Positions 29,215 through 35,577 of a DNA stretch of 35,577 nucleotides are shown piece after piece. Source of the DNA: a virus. A model generated the notes under the pieces. It ran no database searches. It saw nothing but the letters and a program-made list of their open reading frames with translations, and had not been told where the DNA came from. A program made the translations under genes and the position numbers. The stretch lies in IMG/VR virus record IMGVR_UViG_3300034106_002642, positions 1 to 35,577 of that record. One strand, written 5' to 3'. Position 1 is the first letter of the stretch; the number at the start of each line of letters is the position of its first letter.

Positions 29215-29903
29215 GTCTTCTTTGGCCTACCTCTACGCTTAGGCTCTTCAAGAGCTTCGTCTTCAGCTTCAATGATTCCTTCTTCTAATGCTTCATCAGG
29301 AATATCTTGTGCTATGGTACGTCTAACACCACGCAGGTCAGTACCTTCACTTGCTTCGATGCGCTGCATAAAAAGCTCAAGCTTATGCTCTAACTGCTCT
29401 CTGCGCCTTGTTTCTCGCTCTAGCAACTGCTTCAGTTTTACTACTTCGCTTTGGTCAGACTTAGCTGCTGCTAGCCATTCCTTTGCAAGGGTAACAAACT
29501 TAGACAATGGTCCTAGTTTGCGCTTAGCTTCGTCAGTGGCAACGGAAAGCTGCTCTACAGTCTTAAAGCCAAGGTACTGTAGTTCTCGCATAGCAGAGCC
29601 ACTCATTAGCGGCCATTCTGCCAATGGGGTACCGTCTACTACAGTTTCAGACCCAGTTTTAAACTTTGCATAAGCCTCTGGATATTCCTGCATATCTTGA
29701 GGCTCAATCCTGCGTACTGTTTCATCATGCCCAGGCCATTGAATACTGATGGAAGGAATTTCATCAAATATTGGTCTACCCGCTTCTATGGATTTGCGTT
29801 CATTCTCATTGTAAGCATTAAAAAACTTTACGTTAGCACCAGCATAACGCTTCTTACGCTGGCCTCCATTGTTCATTATGCTGTTCCAATCTATTTCTGG
29901 CAT
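29211..29903 (-). CDS. Phage protein with coiled coil and C-terminal AT-hook (230 aa)
   Basis: The first half has QEYPEAYAKFKTGSETVVDG then GTPLAEWPLM and MRELQYLGFKTVEQLSVATD, a layout I recall from a conserved phage protein family of unknown function found near head genes. About 150-195 is a charged coiled coil (KLKQLLERETRRREQLEHKL). The end is acidic (EDEALEEP) followed by the AT-hook-like RRGRPKK at about 222-229, suggesting DNA contact. It overlaps the adaptor gene (ATGA) and starts a group of tail genes. Scaffold- or DNA-associated assembly role is conceivable. Confidence 0.6.
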   Translation of the reverse strand: MPEIDWNSIMNNGGQRKKRYAGANVKFFNAYNENERKSIEAGRPIFDEIPSISIQWPGHDETVRRIEPQDMQEYPEAYAKFKTGSETVVDGTPLAEWPLMSGSAMRELQYLGFKTVEQLSVATDEAKRKLGPLSKFVTLAKEWLAAAKSDQSEVVKLKQLLERETRRREQLEHKLELFMQRIEASEGTDLRGVRRTIAQDIPDEALEEGIIEAEDEALEEPKRRGRPKKT

Positions 29904-29938
29904 ATAATCTCCATGGTTATTTAGCCATAGGTACTATA

Positions 29939-30178
29939 TCACTTCTCCTTCTGGTCAACAGAGGGAATAACCGGAGGGTCTATCTGCACCTCTCCCTTAG
30001 CCAAAGCAGCGTTTATCTTCTCAGCCTTTTCTGGCTTGAGCATGGCCTCTAGCTCTAAGACCTTTGCTCCTACCATGAACAATGCTTGCTGCTGCGCTGC
30101 AATCTGCTGCTCTACTACCTTAGCCGCACATCCTGACAACGCTACTACTGCAACCAAACCAAAAACTATCTGCTTCAT
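29939..30178 (-). CDS. Small lipoprotein (79 aa)
   Basis: A classical lipobox: MKQIVFGLVAVVALSGCAAK with LSGC, so lipidated Cys17. The mature part is an Ala/Gln-rich helix (QQIAAQQQALFMVGAKVLEL) ending in a Pro-rich acidic tail. It is the third exported product in a row behind the capsid genes. It could be an outer-membrane spanin subunit or a superinfection-exclusion lipoprotein; the sequence does not decide. AAAGGAAAA precedes the start. Confidence 0.68.
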   Translation of the reverse strand: MKQIVFGLVAVVALSGCAAKVVEQQIAAQQQALFMVGAKVLELEAMLKPEKAEKINAALAKGEVQIDPPVIPSVDQKEK

Positions 30179-30188
30179 GTATTTTCCT

Positions 30189-31073
30189 TTAGTGTAAATC
30201 TACCCAAGCGCCGCCAGCGCGGACCCTTAGTTTATTTGTTGTGCTGTTGTAGTACACATCGCCGTCTTCTGCTCCTGCGGGGTCGGCGGCTAGGGGAATA
30301 AAGCGGACTTGGCCGTTTGTTTTGACTCGCATGCGCTCGGTTCCTCCATTGGTTTGAAAGATAACCGATGAGCTAGACCCGCGACCCGAAATAGTTACCG
30401 TTGAGCTTGAATTATCGCCGCTCTGAAGAACGGCACTGCCGTTATTGACATTCTCATTGCCTTGAAGGCGAAGGTGAGCACCACGCGCAAAGCCTCCCGG
30501 TGTCCCACCTCCCGATAGCCATAGCTCCTTGCTGTCTGAGCCGTCGGAGGTGTTGGAAGCAATTACTTGGGTTGTGCCAGCAAAAAGAAGATCGCCGTCA
30601 GAGTTGATCCTCATGCGCTCGGTAAGCGTGTTGGCGGTGCTGCCGCTGGAACCTGCTGCAGAAGTTTGAAAGGTTATTGCTCCACCCGCGCCAGTGCCGG
30701 TGCTTACTCCACCTACAAGGCTCAGCGCCCCGCCAGCAATGTTAGTGCCGGATGCCCGAGTGCCATATACTCCCCCATTTGCAGGAGTAGCACTAGAATA
30801 ACCATTTCCAAGATATAATTCGTTGCTGAGCATGTAGAGGCGAGTCGTTCCACCAAGCGAAACGGCAAATTGATTAGTACCCGGCCTATACGCTCCCGTA
30901 TCAGGGTCCGCACTAAAGCTTATCGAAGGAGCTGCGGCTGTGCCGTCCCCAAACAAAATGGTTCCAGCCGTAGCCGTAGGAGCAAGCCTCACAGGGGCGT
31001 ACATTGTCCTATCAGCAAAAGCTGGTGTAGCAACAAGCAGAGAGCTTAATACAAGCGCTAGAAGCTTTCTCAT
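30189..31073 (-). CDS. Exported fibre-shaft-like protein (294 aa)
   Basis: Begins with a strong Sec signal, MRKLLALVLSSLLVATPAFA, cleaved before DRTMY. The mature part resembles the tail fibre shaft of this phage: GTAAAPSISFSADPDTGAYR then PGTNQFAVSLGG and R-M-R-I/V-x-x-x-G repeats (ERMRINSDGDLLF, ERMRVKTNGQVRF), ending in DGDVYYNSTTNKLRVRAGG, a common phage-fibre tip. It lacks the S74 chaperone. A fibre-type protein with a signal peptide is unusual because virion proteins assemble in the cytoplasm. Its stop-start overlaps or abuts the neighbours. Confidence 0.72.
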   Translation of the reverse strand: MRKLLALVLSSLLVATPAFADRTMYAPVRLAPTATAGTILFGDGTAAAPSISFSADPDTGAYRPGTNQFAVSLGGTTRLYMLSNELYLGNGYSSATPANGGVYGTRASGTNIAGGALSLVGGVSTGTGAGGAITFQTSAAGSSGSTANTLTERMRINSDGDLLFAGTTQVIASNTSDGSDSKELWLSGGGTPGGFARGAHLRLQGNENVNNGSAVLQSGDNSSSTVTISGRGSSSSVIFQTNGGTERMRVKTNGQVRFIPLAADPAGAEDGDVYYNSTTNKLRVRAGGAWVDLH

Positions 31074-31426
31074 TAGTAGTACCCAAATATATCTACAGAC
31101 CCAACAGTAGGAGCAACGCCAGCATGCTTACACTTTAGGGCAGTGTAAATGTACTTCTTAGACTCACCAAGGTTAGGACGATACGAGCTATACGCAGGGA
31201 CTTCTACGCCATTAGTATCGTCCCACGTACAGAAAATGTCCTTGTCGGTGTTGTTTAAAACATCAATATCGACAAGCGCCTTGCCACCAACAAGAAACTG
31301 CGTGTAGGAACCAGTAACGCTACCAAAGGCTACAGAGGCCGATACATACGTTGGAGACGTCATGCCTTGGCCATGAGCTGCGCCAACATAAAAGAGGGAC
31401 ACTAGGAGGTAGAATAGGTTTTTCAT
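31073..31426 (-). CDS. Secreted small protein (117 aa)
   Basis: Signal peptide MKNLFYLLVSLFYVGAAHG with cleavage before QGMTSP. The mature beta-rich part has VGGKALVDIDVLNNTDKDIF, the two cysteines in FCTWDDTNG and KCKHAG, and ends FGYY. Unknown family; it may form a small Ig-like or jelly-roll fold. It shares base 31073 with the next gene's ATG/stop overlap. Exported products in the middle of a structural operon are discussed as a finding. Confidence 0.68.
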   Translation of the reverse strand: MKNLFYLLVSLFYVGAAHGQGMTSPTYVSASVAFGSVTGSYTQFLVGGKALVDIDVLNNTDKDIFCTWDDTNGVEVPAYSSYRPNLGESKKYIYTALKCKHAGVAPTVGSVDIFGYY

Positions 31427-31437
31427 AGCGGTATAGT

Positions 31438-31461
31438 AAAAAGGAGGGGATTGCTCCCCCC
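31438..31461 (-). terminator. Intrinsic terminator after the 106-aa structural gene
   Basis: On the minus strand GGGGA/TCCCC arms (31455-31459 with 31446-31450) around a 4-base loop, followed by TCC and five U (A at 31438-31442). The core GGGGAGCAATCCCC is the same as in the terminator at 31799-31821. Confidence 0.65.
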
Positions 31462-31467
31462 CGTTAG

Positions 31468-31788
31468 TTACGTGGCTTTAGTAAACTTCAGGAAGAAGAA
31501 AGATGTGCCGTTTGATATTACTGCAAAGCAGTTAGTATCAGTGTCATTGTCTTTCACAATTCCTACGAAACCAGTCCCTACAGTAGCAGGAGCACCAAAC
31601 GAAGTAGTAAGCTCCGCAGCCGTTGGGGTAGTATCGTTTACATTGTTAATTGCCATTTTAGTACGAACACCACCAGCCGTAGCATTGACTGCGTTAGTGC
31701 TAGTAACAGTTGTAAAGGTACCGTTGGACACCTCTTCAGCCTGCTCAGGCGGCATACCCAAACCAATTAAATTTACTGTACTTGGCAT
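31468..31788 (-). CDS. Small structural protein after the decoration gene (106 aa)
   Basis: The ATG at 31788 is preferred (GCGAGGA just upstream) over a TTG 12 bases earlier. The product begins MPSTVNLIGLGMPPEQAEEV and has GVRTKMAINNVNDTTPTAAE and a beta-rich C-terminus (FVGIVKDNDTDTNCFAVISN). It resembles small phage proteins that follow capsid genes and begin xxxLIGLGxP, of unknown function and possibly head-completion or decoration role. Confidence 0.62.
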   Translation of the reverse strand: MPSTVNLIGLGMPPEQAEEVSNGTFTTVTSTNAVNATAGGVRTKMAINNVNDTTPTAAELTTSFGAPATVGTGFVGIVKDNDTDTNCFAVISNGTSFFFLKFTKAT

Positions 31789-31798
31789 AAATCCTCGC

Positions 31799-31821
31799 AA
31801 AAAGGGGGGATTGCTCCCCCC
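31799..31821 (-). terminator. Intrinsic terminator after the decoration gene
   Basis: On the minus strand, TCCCCCC/GGGGGGA arms (31815-31821 with 31804-31810) with a 4-base loop, followed by five U (31799-31803). It lies directly before the RBS of the next gene, so readthrough must be partial. It would lower expression after the abundant capsid and decoration proteins. Confidence 0.7.
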
Positions 31822-31832
31822 CCTTAATTTAA

Positions 31833-32321
31833 TTAGTTGACCTTAAGATGTCCGATTGAAAACAACGTAACGGTGCCAGCACCAGTTAGTGTTTCTAGTC
31901 CAACAACGTAAGCAATCTTAGTTGTTGAAGCATCGTCAGCTACACCAGCAGTTGCAGTAGTGTTAAGGTTAGCTTTTGCAGCGTATGATGCAGCAGCCTT
32001 ACCCTTAATACCTGAACTAGCTCCACCACCATTCAAACCGCCAACCCATACCCAGAGGTACTCATCGTCAGCAGCAGCTACCTGAGCTACACCAACAAGA
32101 AGTCCCTGAGAACCAGCATTAGTAGTTGTCAGCATTGCAGCCTGACCATCGTTTTCGATTTTAACGAAAGCGTATTGGTCAATGGCTCCAGCAGCCTGAA
32201 CAAATACAAATTCCCCTACCGGCGAGCTTCCAACTGTCATAAGCGATGCAGGCAAGGCAAGGTTGTTTGTCTGAACGAAAGTTTTTTCGTAATCAACTCC
32301 GAAAGATCCACTCTGTGACAT
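31833..32321 (-). CDS. Capsid decoration/cement-like protein (162 aa)
   Basis: A 162-aa Ala/Gly-rich beta protein next to the major capsid gene. The middle has GAIDQYAFVKIENDGQAAML then GLLVGVAQVAAADDEYLWVWVGG, in the manner of DUF2190-type capsid decoration proteins (xxxQYxxVKI...GVAQ). The intergenic distance to the capsid gene is 17 bases and a terminator follows. It likely binds the outside of the expanded capsid. Confidence 0.7.
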   Translation of the reverse strand: MSQSGSFGVDYEKTFVQTNNLALPASLMTVGSSPVGEFVFVQAAGAIDQYAFVKIENDGQAAMLTTTNAGSQGLLVGVAQVAAADDEYLWVWVGGLNGGGASSGIKGKAAASYAAKANLNTTATAGVADDASTTKIAYVVGLETLTGAGTVTLFSIGHLKVN

Positions 32322-32338
32322 GTTCTATCCCTCCACTA

Positions 32339-33295
32339 TTACTGATAAATAACACCTTGGAGAGCCGGAGCAGAGCAACAGAGGTTTCCTTCAACGAGAA
32401 TTACGGTGAAGAAAGCATCCTGATCAACTGGCCTATCCATTGTTGGTGCAAGAGGTTTAAAGTCAGCGCCACGAACCATATCGAAAGTCCAATACTTAGT
32501 ATTGAGCAATCGGCATGAATTAGTTTCAAGCACCTGACCACCAAACCCACCATCAAATACGAAATCGCATCCGTCATAGTTAAGCACACGGAAACCAGCT
32601 ACAGCTTTCTTTGCAGGAAGCTGAATACGCTGAATTGCCGTTAGTGAACTATGGAGATACTTCCAAGCGGTACGGTCCATAAGACCGAGGTCTGGCTGCT
32701 CATCTCCTCTGGTTAGACGGCTGATAACGTCAGTGATATTTTCCTGTACGTTAGCTGCTGCCAAAGTTACGTTAACAGCGTAGTTACGTGCCCAAAGGTT
32801 AGTACCACGATCTATCGTTCCGTAGGTTCCAGACGATGGTGATGTAGAAACAGCTTTTTTAATGCCGTCAAACTCAAGTCCACCAAAAGCCGTTCCATCG
32901 CCTCGCAAAGAGGTAGAAACAGTATTCTTTAGACGAGAAATTGCAGCCTGCATTTTGGATTCAGCAAGATCCAAAAGCTGTGCTTCATCACGATTAGCCC
33001 TACGCTCACGTCCACTAATTGCAACAGGCTCATAAACCTGCTTAATAGCAAAACGAAAAGCCGTAAGGTCATCAATTGCGTTAAGGTTAAATGAATCAAA
33101 ACCCTGGTAGAACTCTCCTACAGCGTTGTCATTGTACATGACAGGCTTACGAAGCTCATAACCACCAGAAATTTTACGAATAAGACCCTGATCGTCCAAA
33201 GCAGACAATAGTGGATTATGCCGAAGCACAGTATCCGCGATTGAATCTGACTGGTCGAAAAGGGTTGCTACGATTGCCTCTTCCAAATTTGGCAT
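32339..33295 (-). CDS. Major capsid protein (HK97-fold family inferred)
   Basis: A 318-aa protein immediately after a scaffold-like gene and before a decoration gene. The start is helical (LEEAIVATLFDQSDSIADTV), followed by GGYELRKPVMYNDN and AVGEFYQGFDSFNLNAIDDL, AISGRERRANRDEAQLLDLA (spine helix region), SRLKNTVSTSLRGDG, ERNIT-like VQENITDVISRLTRGDEQPD, and KYWTFDMVRGADFKPLAPTM near the C-terminus. This order fits phage major capsid proteins of podoviruses. It would assemble the procapsid around the scaffold. Confidence 0.82.
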   Translation of the reverse strand: MPNLEEAIVATLFDQSDSIADTVLRHNPLLSALDDQGLIRKISGGYELRKPVMYNDNAVGEFYQGFDSFNLNAIDDLTAFRFAIKQVYEPVAISGRERRANRDEAQLLDLAESKMQAAISRLKNTVSTSLRGDGTAFGGLEFDGIKKAVSTSPSSGTYGTIDRGTNLWARNYAVNVTLAAANVQENITDVISRLTRGDEQPDLGLMDRTAWKYLHSSLTAIQRIQLPAKKAVAGFRVLNYDGCDFVFDGGFGGQVLETNSCRLLNTKYWTFDMVRGADFKPLAPTMDRPVDQDAFFTVILVEGNLCCSAPALQGVIYQ

Positions 33296-33299
33296 TTGT

Positions 33300-33326
33300 G
33301 TTATCCCTTAAAGTTTATGGGATAAC
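33300..33326 (-). promoter_or_regulatory. Hairpin in the capsid gene leader
   Basis: On the minus strand GTTATCCC and GGGATAAC (33319-33326 with 33300-33307) flank an 11-base loop. The 3' arm includes the AAGGGA that serves as ribosome site for the capsid ATG. Such 5' hairpins can stabilise mRNA or regulate initiation of a highly expressed gene. Confidence 0.45.
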
Positions 33327-33332
33327 CTTTGT

Positions 33333-34328
33333 TTAATCGCCAGCAAATCGCCGCTGTAGGTTATCCCGTATATTTTTTGCTTCTATTCTGGGAGAACCGC
33401 TACCTGCGGAGCCAGATATTGACCTTGCAGCAGCCTTAGCTTTTTGGACTGTGGCTTGCTGTTGTTGTATGGCCGGACCAGCAGCTATTTTAGAAACTAA
33501 GCTGGAAAAGGTCGGATTGCCATTTACTACGTAGTTGTAAGCAGTTTCTAGCACTTGCTCAGGGGAGGCGTACCGCCCTGTTGCGTTTAGTGCCTGTACT
33601 ACCGGAGCCATTTCAGCTTCTAACTGCGCTGCTGTTTCTGGATCTCTAAATAGCGGCTTACTACTTACAAATGAGTTTACAACTTGTTGGTTGATATACT
33701 CAAGAGCTTTTCTTTCCTGTTCCTCTTGGAAGGTTCTATAGCGCTCTTCAGCGATTGATTCTGCCTGCTCCCTAGTCAGATACTCAGCCTGCTGCTGGGG
33801 CGCGTATTGCTGATTTATGAGGTCTTCAGGGCGTATCCCGTAGGTTTCGAGCCATTCACGAGCAGCTTCTATAGGGTTAGCGCTCATAGCCTGATCCCAG
33901 GCTACGGCTTTGCTGGTTACATCAGCTATGGAAATACCGTCTTTGGCGTACTCGTTTTCGTATCGTTTAATAGTTTCGTAGAGCCCTGAAGTTTCTTTTC
34001 TTAGTTGCTCTACTTCTTGCATTTTACGGCCATAATCTGCACGAGTCTCATATGCTCGACGATTAAGGTAAGATTGCAAAATATGAGCATTAGCTGGATT
34101 AGGATTAAGAAACGCCTCTTTTTCTGAAGCGTTCATATCAGCAGGTGGCGCTAGGATGGGCTTATCTTCTACTGGCGCTACTTCTTCTTCAGAAGATAAA
34201 TTATCATTATCTTCTTCCTTTGTGTTTGTTTCATTCAACTGCTGTTTTAATGTCTCTCTAATTGAGAGGTCAGCTTGTTGCTTATCCGCAACCACTTCGG
34301 TTGATTCAATTTCGTTATCGTCGGCCAT
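33333..34328 (-). CDS. Scaffolding protein
   Basis: The ATG at 34328 is preferred (GAAAGG upstream) to an earlier TTG. The 331-aa product is acidic at the N-terminus (MADDNEIESTEVVADKQQAD), then has LAPPADMNASEKEAFLNPNP, and long charged helices (YETRADYGRKMQEVEQLRKE, EYLTREQAESIAEERYRTFQ). The end is basic with SARS-like Gly/Ser linker (ISGSAGSGSPRIEAKN). Acidic coiled-coil body plus basic C-terminus, directly before the capsid gene, is the usual pattern of phage scaffolds. Confidence 0.78.
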   Translation of the reverse strand: MADDNEIESTEVVADKQQADLSIRETLKQQLNETNTKEEDNDNLSSEEEVAPVEDKPILAPPADMNASEKEAFLNPNPANAHILQSYLNRRAYETRADYGRKMQEVEQLRKETSGLYETIKRYENEYAKDGISIADVTSKAVAWDQAMSANPIEAAREWLETYGIRPEDLINQQYAPQQQAEYLTREQAESIAEERYRTFQEEQERKALEYINQQVVNSFVSSKPLFRDPETAAQLEAEMAPVVQALNATGRYASPEQVLETAYNYVVNGNPTFSSLVSKIAAGPAIQQQQATVQKAKAAARSISGSAGSGSPRIEAKNIRDNLQRRFAGD

Positions 34329-34644
34329 GTTTATACCTTTCAATCATTTCTTGCTTTAGACTGTTGATTAGCTTTTGTTCGGATGCGCCAGACTCGCGAT
34401 CTGGGATGTACCCTTTTTCATAAGCATCACCAACCTCAATAGCTCCAGCAGCTTTGTAAGCAGCTCGTAGCTTTGATTTACTGGTATAGATTTCTTTAGG
34501 ATTGAGCGGATTGCGAGTTGGTTCCATCTCGTCTTGTATAAACAGGTCACGAGCATTGGATTGCACACGTCGTTCAACTTGTTCTATTGGAACTACTTTT
34601 TTTTTAATTGGACACCATTGAAACAATTTGTATTTTTGGCTCAT
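34315..34644 (-). CDS. Small basic protein upstream of the scaffold (109 aa)
   Basis: A 109-aa basic protein: FQWCPIKKKVVPIEQVERRV at the start, then TRNPLNPKEIYTSKSKLRAA, GAIEVGDAYEKGYI and a helical end. The combination resembles small phage proteins located by the scaffold or portal genes, without defined role. Its end overlaps the scaffold start by 14 bases, and its ATG abuts the stop of the preceding gene. Confidence 0.62.
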   Translation of the reverse strand: MSQKYKLFQWCPIKKKVVPIEQVERRVQSNARDLFIQDEMEPTRNPLNPKEIYTSKSKLRAAYKAAGAIEVGDAYEKGYIPDRESGASEQKLINSLKQEMIERYKHGRR

Positions 34645-34953
34645 TTAATCATCCATTAGCATAAACAACATTAAAAATCTTACTTGTTTTGCTTTTTCTT
34701 CTGTGCTTAAGTTTTTTTGTTCTAGCGCTTTTTCTGCCGCTCTCTTTGCTGCAAGTGCTTCTTCTCTTCTTCCAAGTAAAATTTGAGCAGCTAAATATTC
34801 TTCTAGCAACTCTTCTTCAGTCTTACGTTTACGCCGTTTTTTTAATCCCCTATTAAGAATATCAGATGTATCGACCTGCGTTTTGGCTTGAATAAAGCCG
34901 TTTGGCAAGCCGTACATTAAATGCAAATAGTTTTGAAAACCTCCATTAATCAC
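34645..34953 (-). CDS. Basic helical small protein (102 aa)
   Basis: Starts at GTG 34953, inside the end of the wrap-around structural gene. The product has a hydrophobic first third (NYLHLMYGLPNGFIQAK), a basic block LKKRRKRKTEEELLEEYLAA and Ala/Glu/Lys helices. No family is recognised. The tight overlaps on both sides support a coupled structural-operon gene, perhaps an assembly factor. Confidence 0.58.
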   Translation of the reverse strand: MINGGFQNYLHLMYGLPNGFIQAKTQVDTSDILNRGLKKRRKRKTEEELLEEYLAAQILLGRREEALAAKRAAEKALEQKNLSTEEKAKQVRFLMLFMLMDD

Positions 34954-35577
34954 TATCTATTCCAACAATAGGTTCAGCGCTTGGATCAGTAGTGACCGTT
35001 CTTGTACCTAAAACTGTTGTATCATCGCTTCTAGTAACTGTGAGGGACGAGCCTGAAACTTGCGTGTTGTGAACGCCTTGAGCAATCATTCCATAAAGTG
35101 ATTTTAGGCTTAAGGTGTCACCGTCACTTGATGCTTCTACATTGCTAGTTGCTCGACGTAGAACTATATCAGCTATGCGAACTAAATCCGCTTCCGTTAA
35201 AACTTGACTGCCTAAAATATAACCAGCCTCTCCTGCTGCGTAAGAGCCAGGCAAAGCAGTAGACCAAGGATCACCCGCTGACGCAGCCGAGTTAAGTTTG
35301 TTACCCATTGTGCCAGTTGCATTGTAATCAGCCGAAAGAGCCGCCCAAACAGCTCCGGCCAAAGATTGAGGGGATAATGGTGTAAACGGGGTAATATCAC
35401 CAGCTAAATTACCAATAGCAGTTTGGGTACCAGCCAATATAAATTGAAAGGATGAGTTAGCTACAGCGTCAATAATTGCGCCTAGCGTTGCATTATTAAC
35501 CGTAAATGTGATTGACGAATCACCTGCAAGAGGTACGGCTGCTGCTAAGGTTGCACTTAAACTGAATGAAATTGAAA
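34946..35577 (-). CDS. Minor structural/tail protein, C-terminal part (gene crosses the contig ends)
   Basis: Continuation of the gene that starts at position 491; bases 35451-35577 duplicate its first-end segment. The C-terminal half contains AVWAALSADYNATGTMGNKL, a pattern (AVWxA...TMGxxL) seen in many phage tail and fibre-associated proteins, then a region with VLTEADLVRIADIVLRRAT and a beta-rich end. Its stop overlaps the GTG start of the next gene by 8 bases. A virion role is likely from the operon; the exact function is unknown. Confidence 0.8.
   Translation of the reverse strand, partial: SISFSLSATLAAAVPLAGDSSITFTVNNATLGAIIDAVANSSFQFILAGTQTAIGNLAGDITPFTPLSPQSLAGAVWAALSADYNATGTMGNKLNSAASAGDPWSTALPGSYAAGEAGYILGSQVLTEADLVRIADIVLRRATSNVEASSDGDTLSLKSLYGMIAQGVHNTQVSGSSLTVTRSDDTTVLGTRTVTTDPSAEPIVGIDSD
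35451..35577. repeat. Terminal direct repeat, right copy
   Basis: Second copy of bases 1-127. Removing one copy gives a 35,450-bp unit genome. Circular permutation would agree with headful (pac) packaging, which is common in phages with P22-like terminase and portal, but the packaging mode is inferred. Confidence 0.93.

Noticed and set aside
1-35577. Lysogeny module (integrase, excisionase, attachment site)
   Set aside because: Searched both strands by eye for recombinase motifs and found none. The HTH gene alone is not evidence for integration.

Overview
The window is one complete, circularly closed genome of a tailed phage, most likely a short-tailed podovirus with P22-like virion logic (HK97-type or P22-type large terminase, long portal protein with a coiled-coil C-terminus, gp10-like tail hub, internal ejection proteins, S74-type fibre). 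The first 127 bases are identical to the last 127 (1-127 = 35451-35577), so the unit genome is 35,450 bp. A structural gene runs across the artificial ends. I see no integrase, DNA or RNA polymerase, helicase, tRNA gene or CRISPR array. The proteins with signal peptides, lipobox-like sites and spanin-like features suggest a Gram-negative, probably proteobacterial host. The host itself cannot be named from the sequence.

Layout. Late genes are all on the minus strand, reading from about 8.06 kb down through position 1 and on from 35.45 kb down to 17.9 kb. In order they are: TerS, two small zinc-ribbon proteins, TerL, portal, a set of minor structural/tail proteins (including two paralogues and the gene crossing the ends), scaffold, major capsid protein, decoration protein, a 106-aa structural protein, three exported proteins (two with signal peptides, one lipoprotein), a 230-aa AT-hook protein, head-tail adaptor, ejection-type proteins, gp10-like tail hub, further internal virion proteins ending in a 989-aa protein with a lytic transglycosylase domain, the S74 fibre, a DUF5675-like protein, a spanin-like protein and a holin. 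Two intrinsic terminators with the same GGGGAGCAATCCCC core follow the decoration gene and the next gene, probably to grade expression after the capsid genes.

Early/middle genes are on the plus strand from 8.77 to 17.91 kb: four small proteins with near-identical ATATATG start regions; a group of four exported or membrane proteins ending in a lytic transglycosylase; a recombination group (Bet/RecT annealase, two paralogous small proteins of which one has an SSB-like DDIPF tail, a Hjc-like resolvase, a possible second nuclease); a secreted metzincin-type protease; a predicted TIM-barrel protein; and an Ala-repeat protein. One minus-strand gene, 9813-10439, sits among them. It encodes a winged-helix initiator-like protein and carries four 22-bp palindromic iterons plus four AT-rich TTAGTAA repeats in its middle, the same arrangement as the lambda O gene and origin.

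Control. A small HTH repressor-like gene (8278-8586) faces the early genes. Palindromes of the form CTGTANACAG lie upstream of three plus-strand transcription units (8.70, 10.56 and 11.84 kb), and the first two lie in a recognisably duplicated regulatory segment. This suggests one regulator acting on a phage-wide early regulon. The points most worth following up are the embedded origin, the operator family, the all-exported four-gene operon, the phage-borne metzincin, the secreted fibre-shaft paralogue, and the tandem SSB-like pair.
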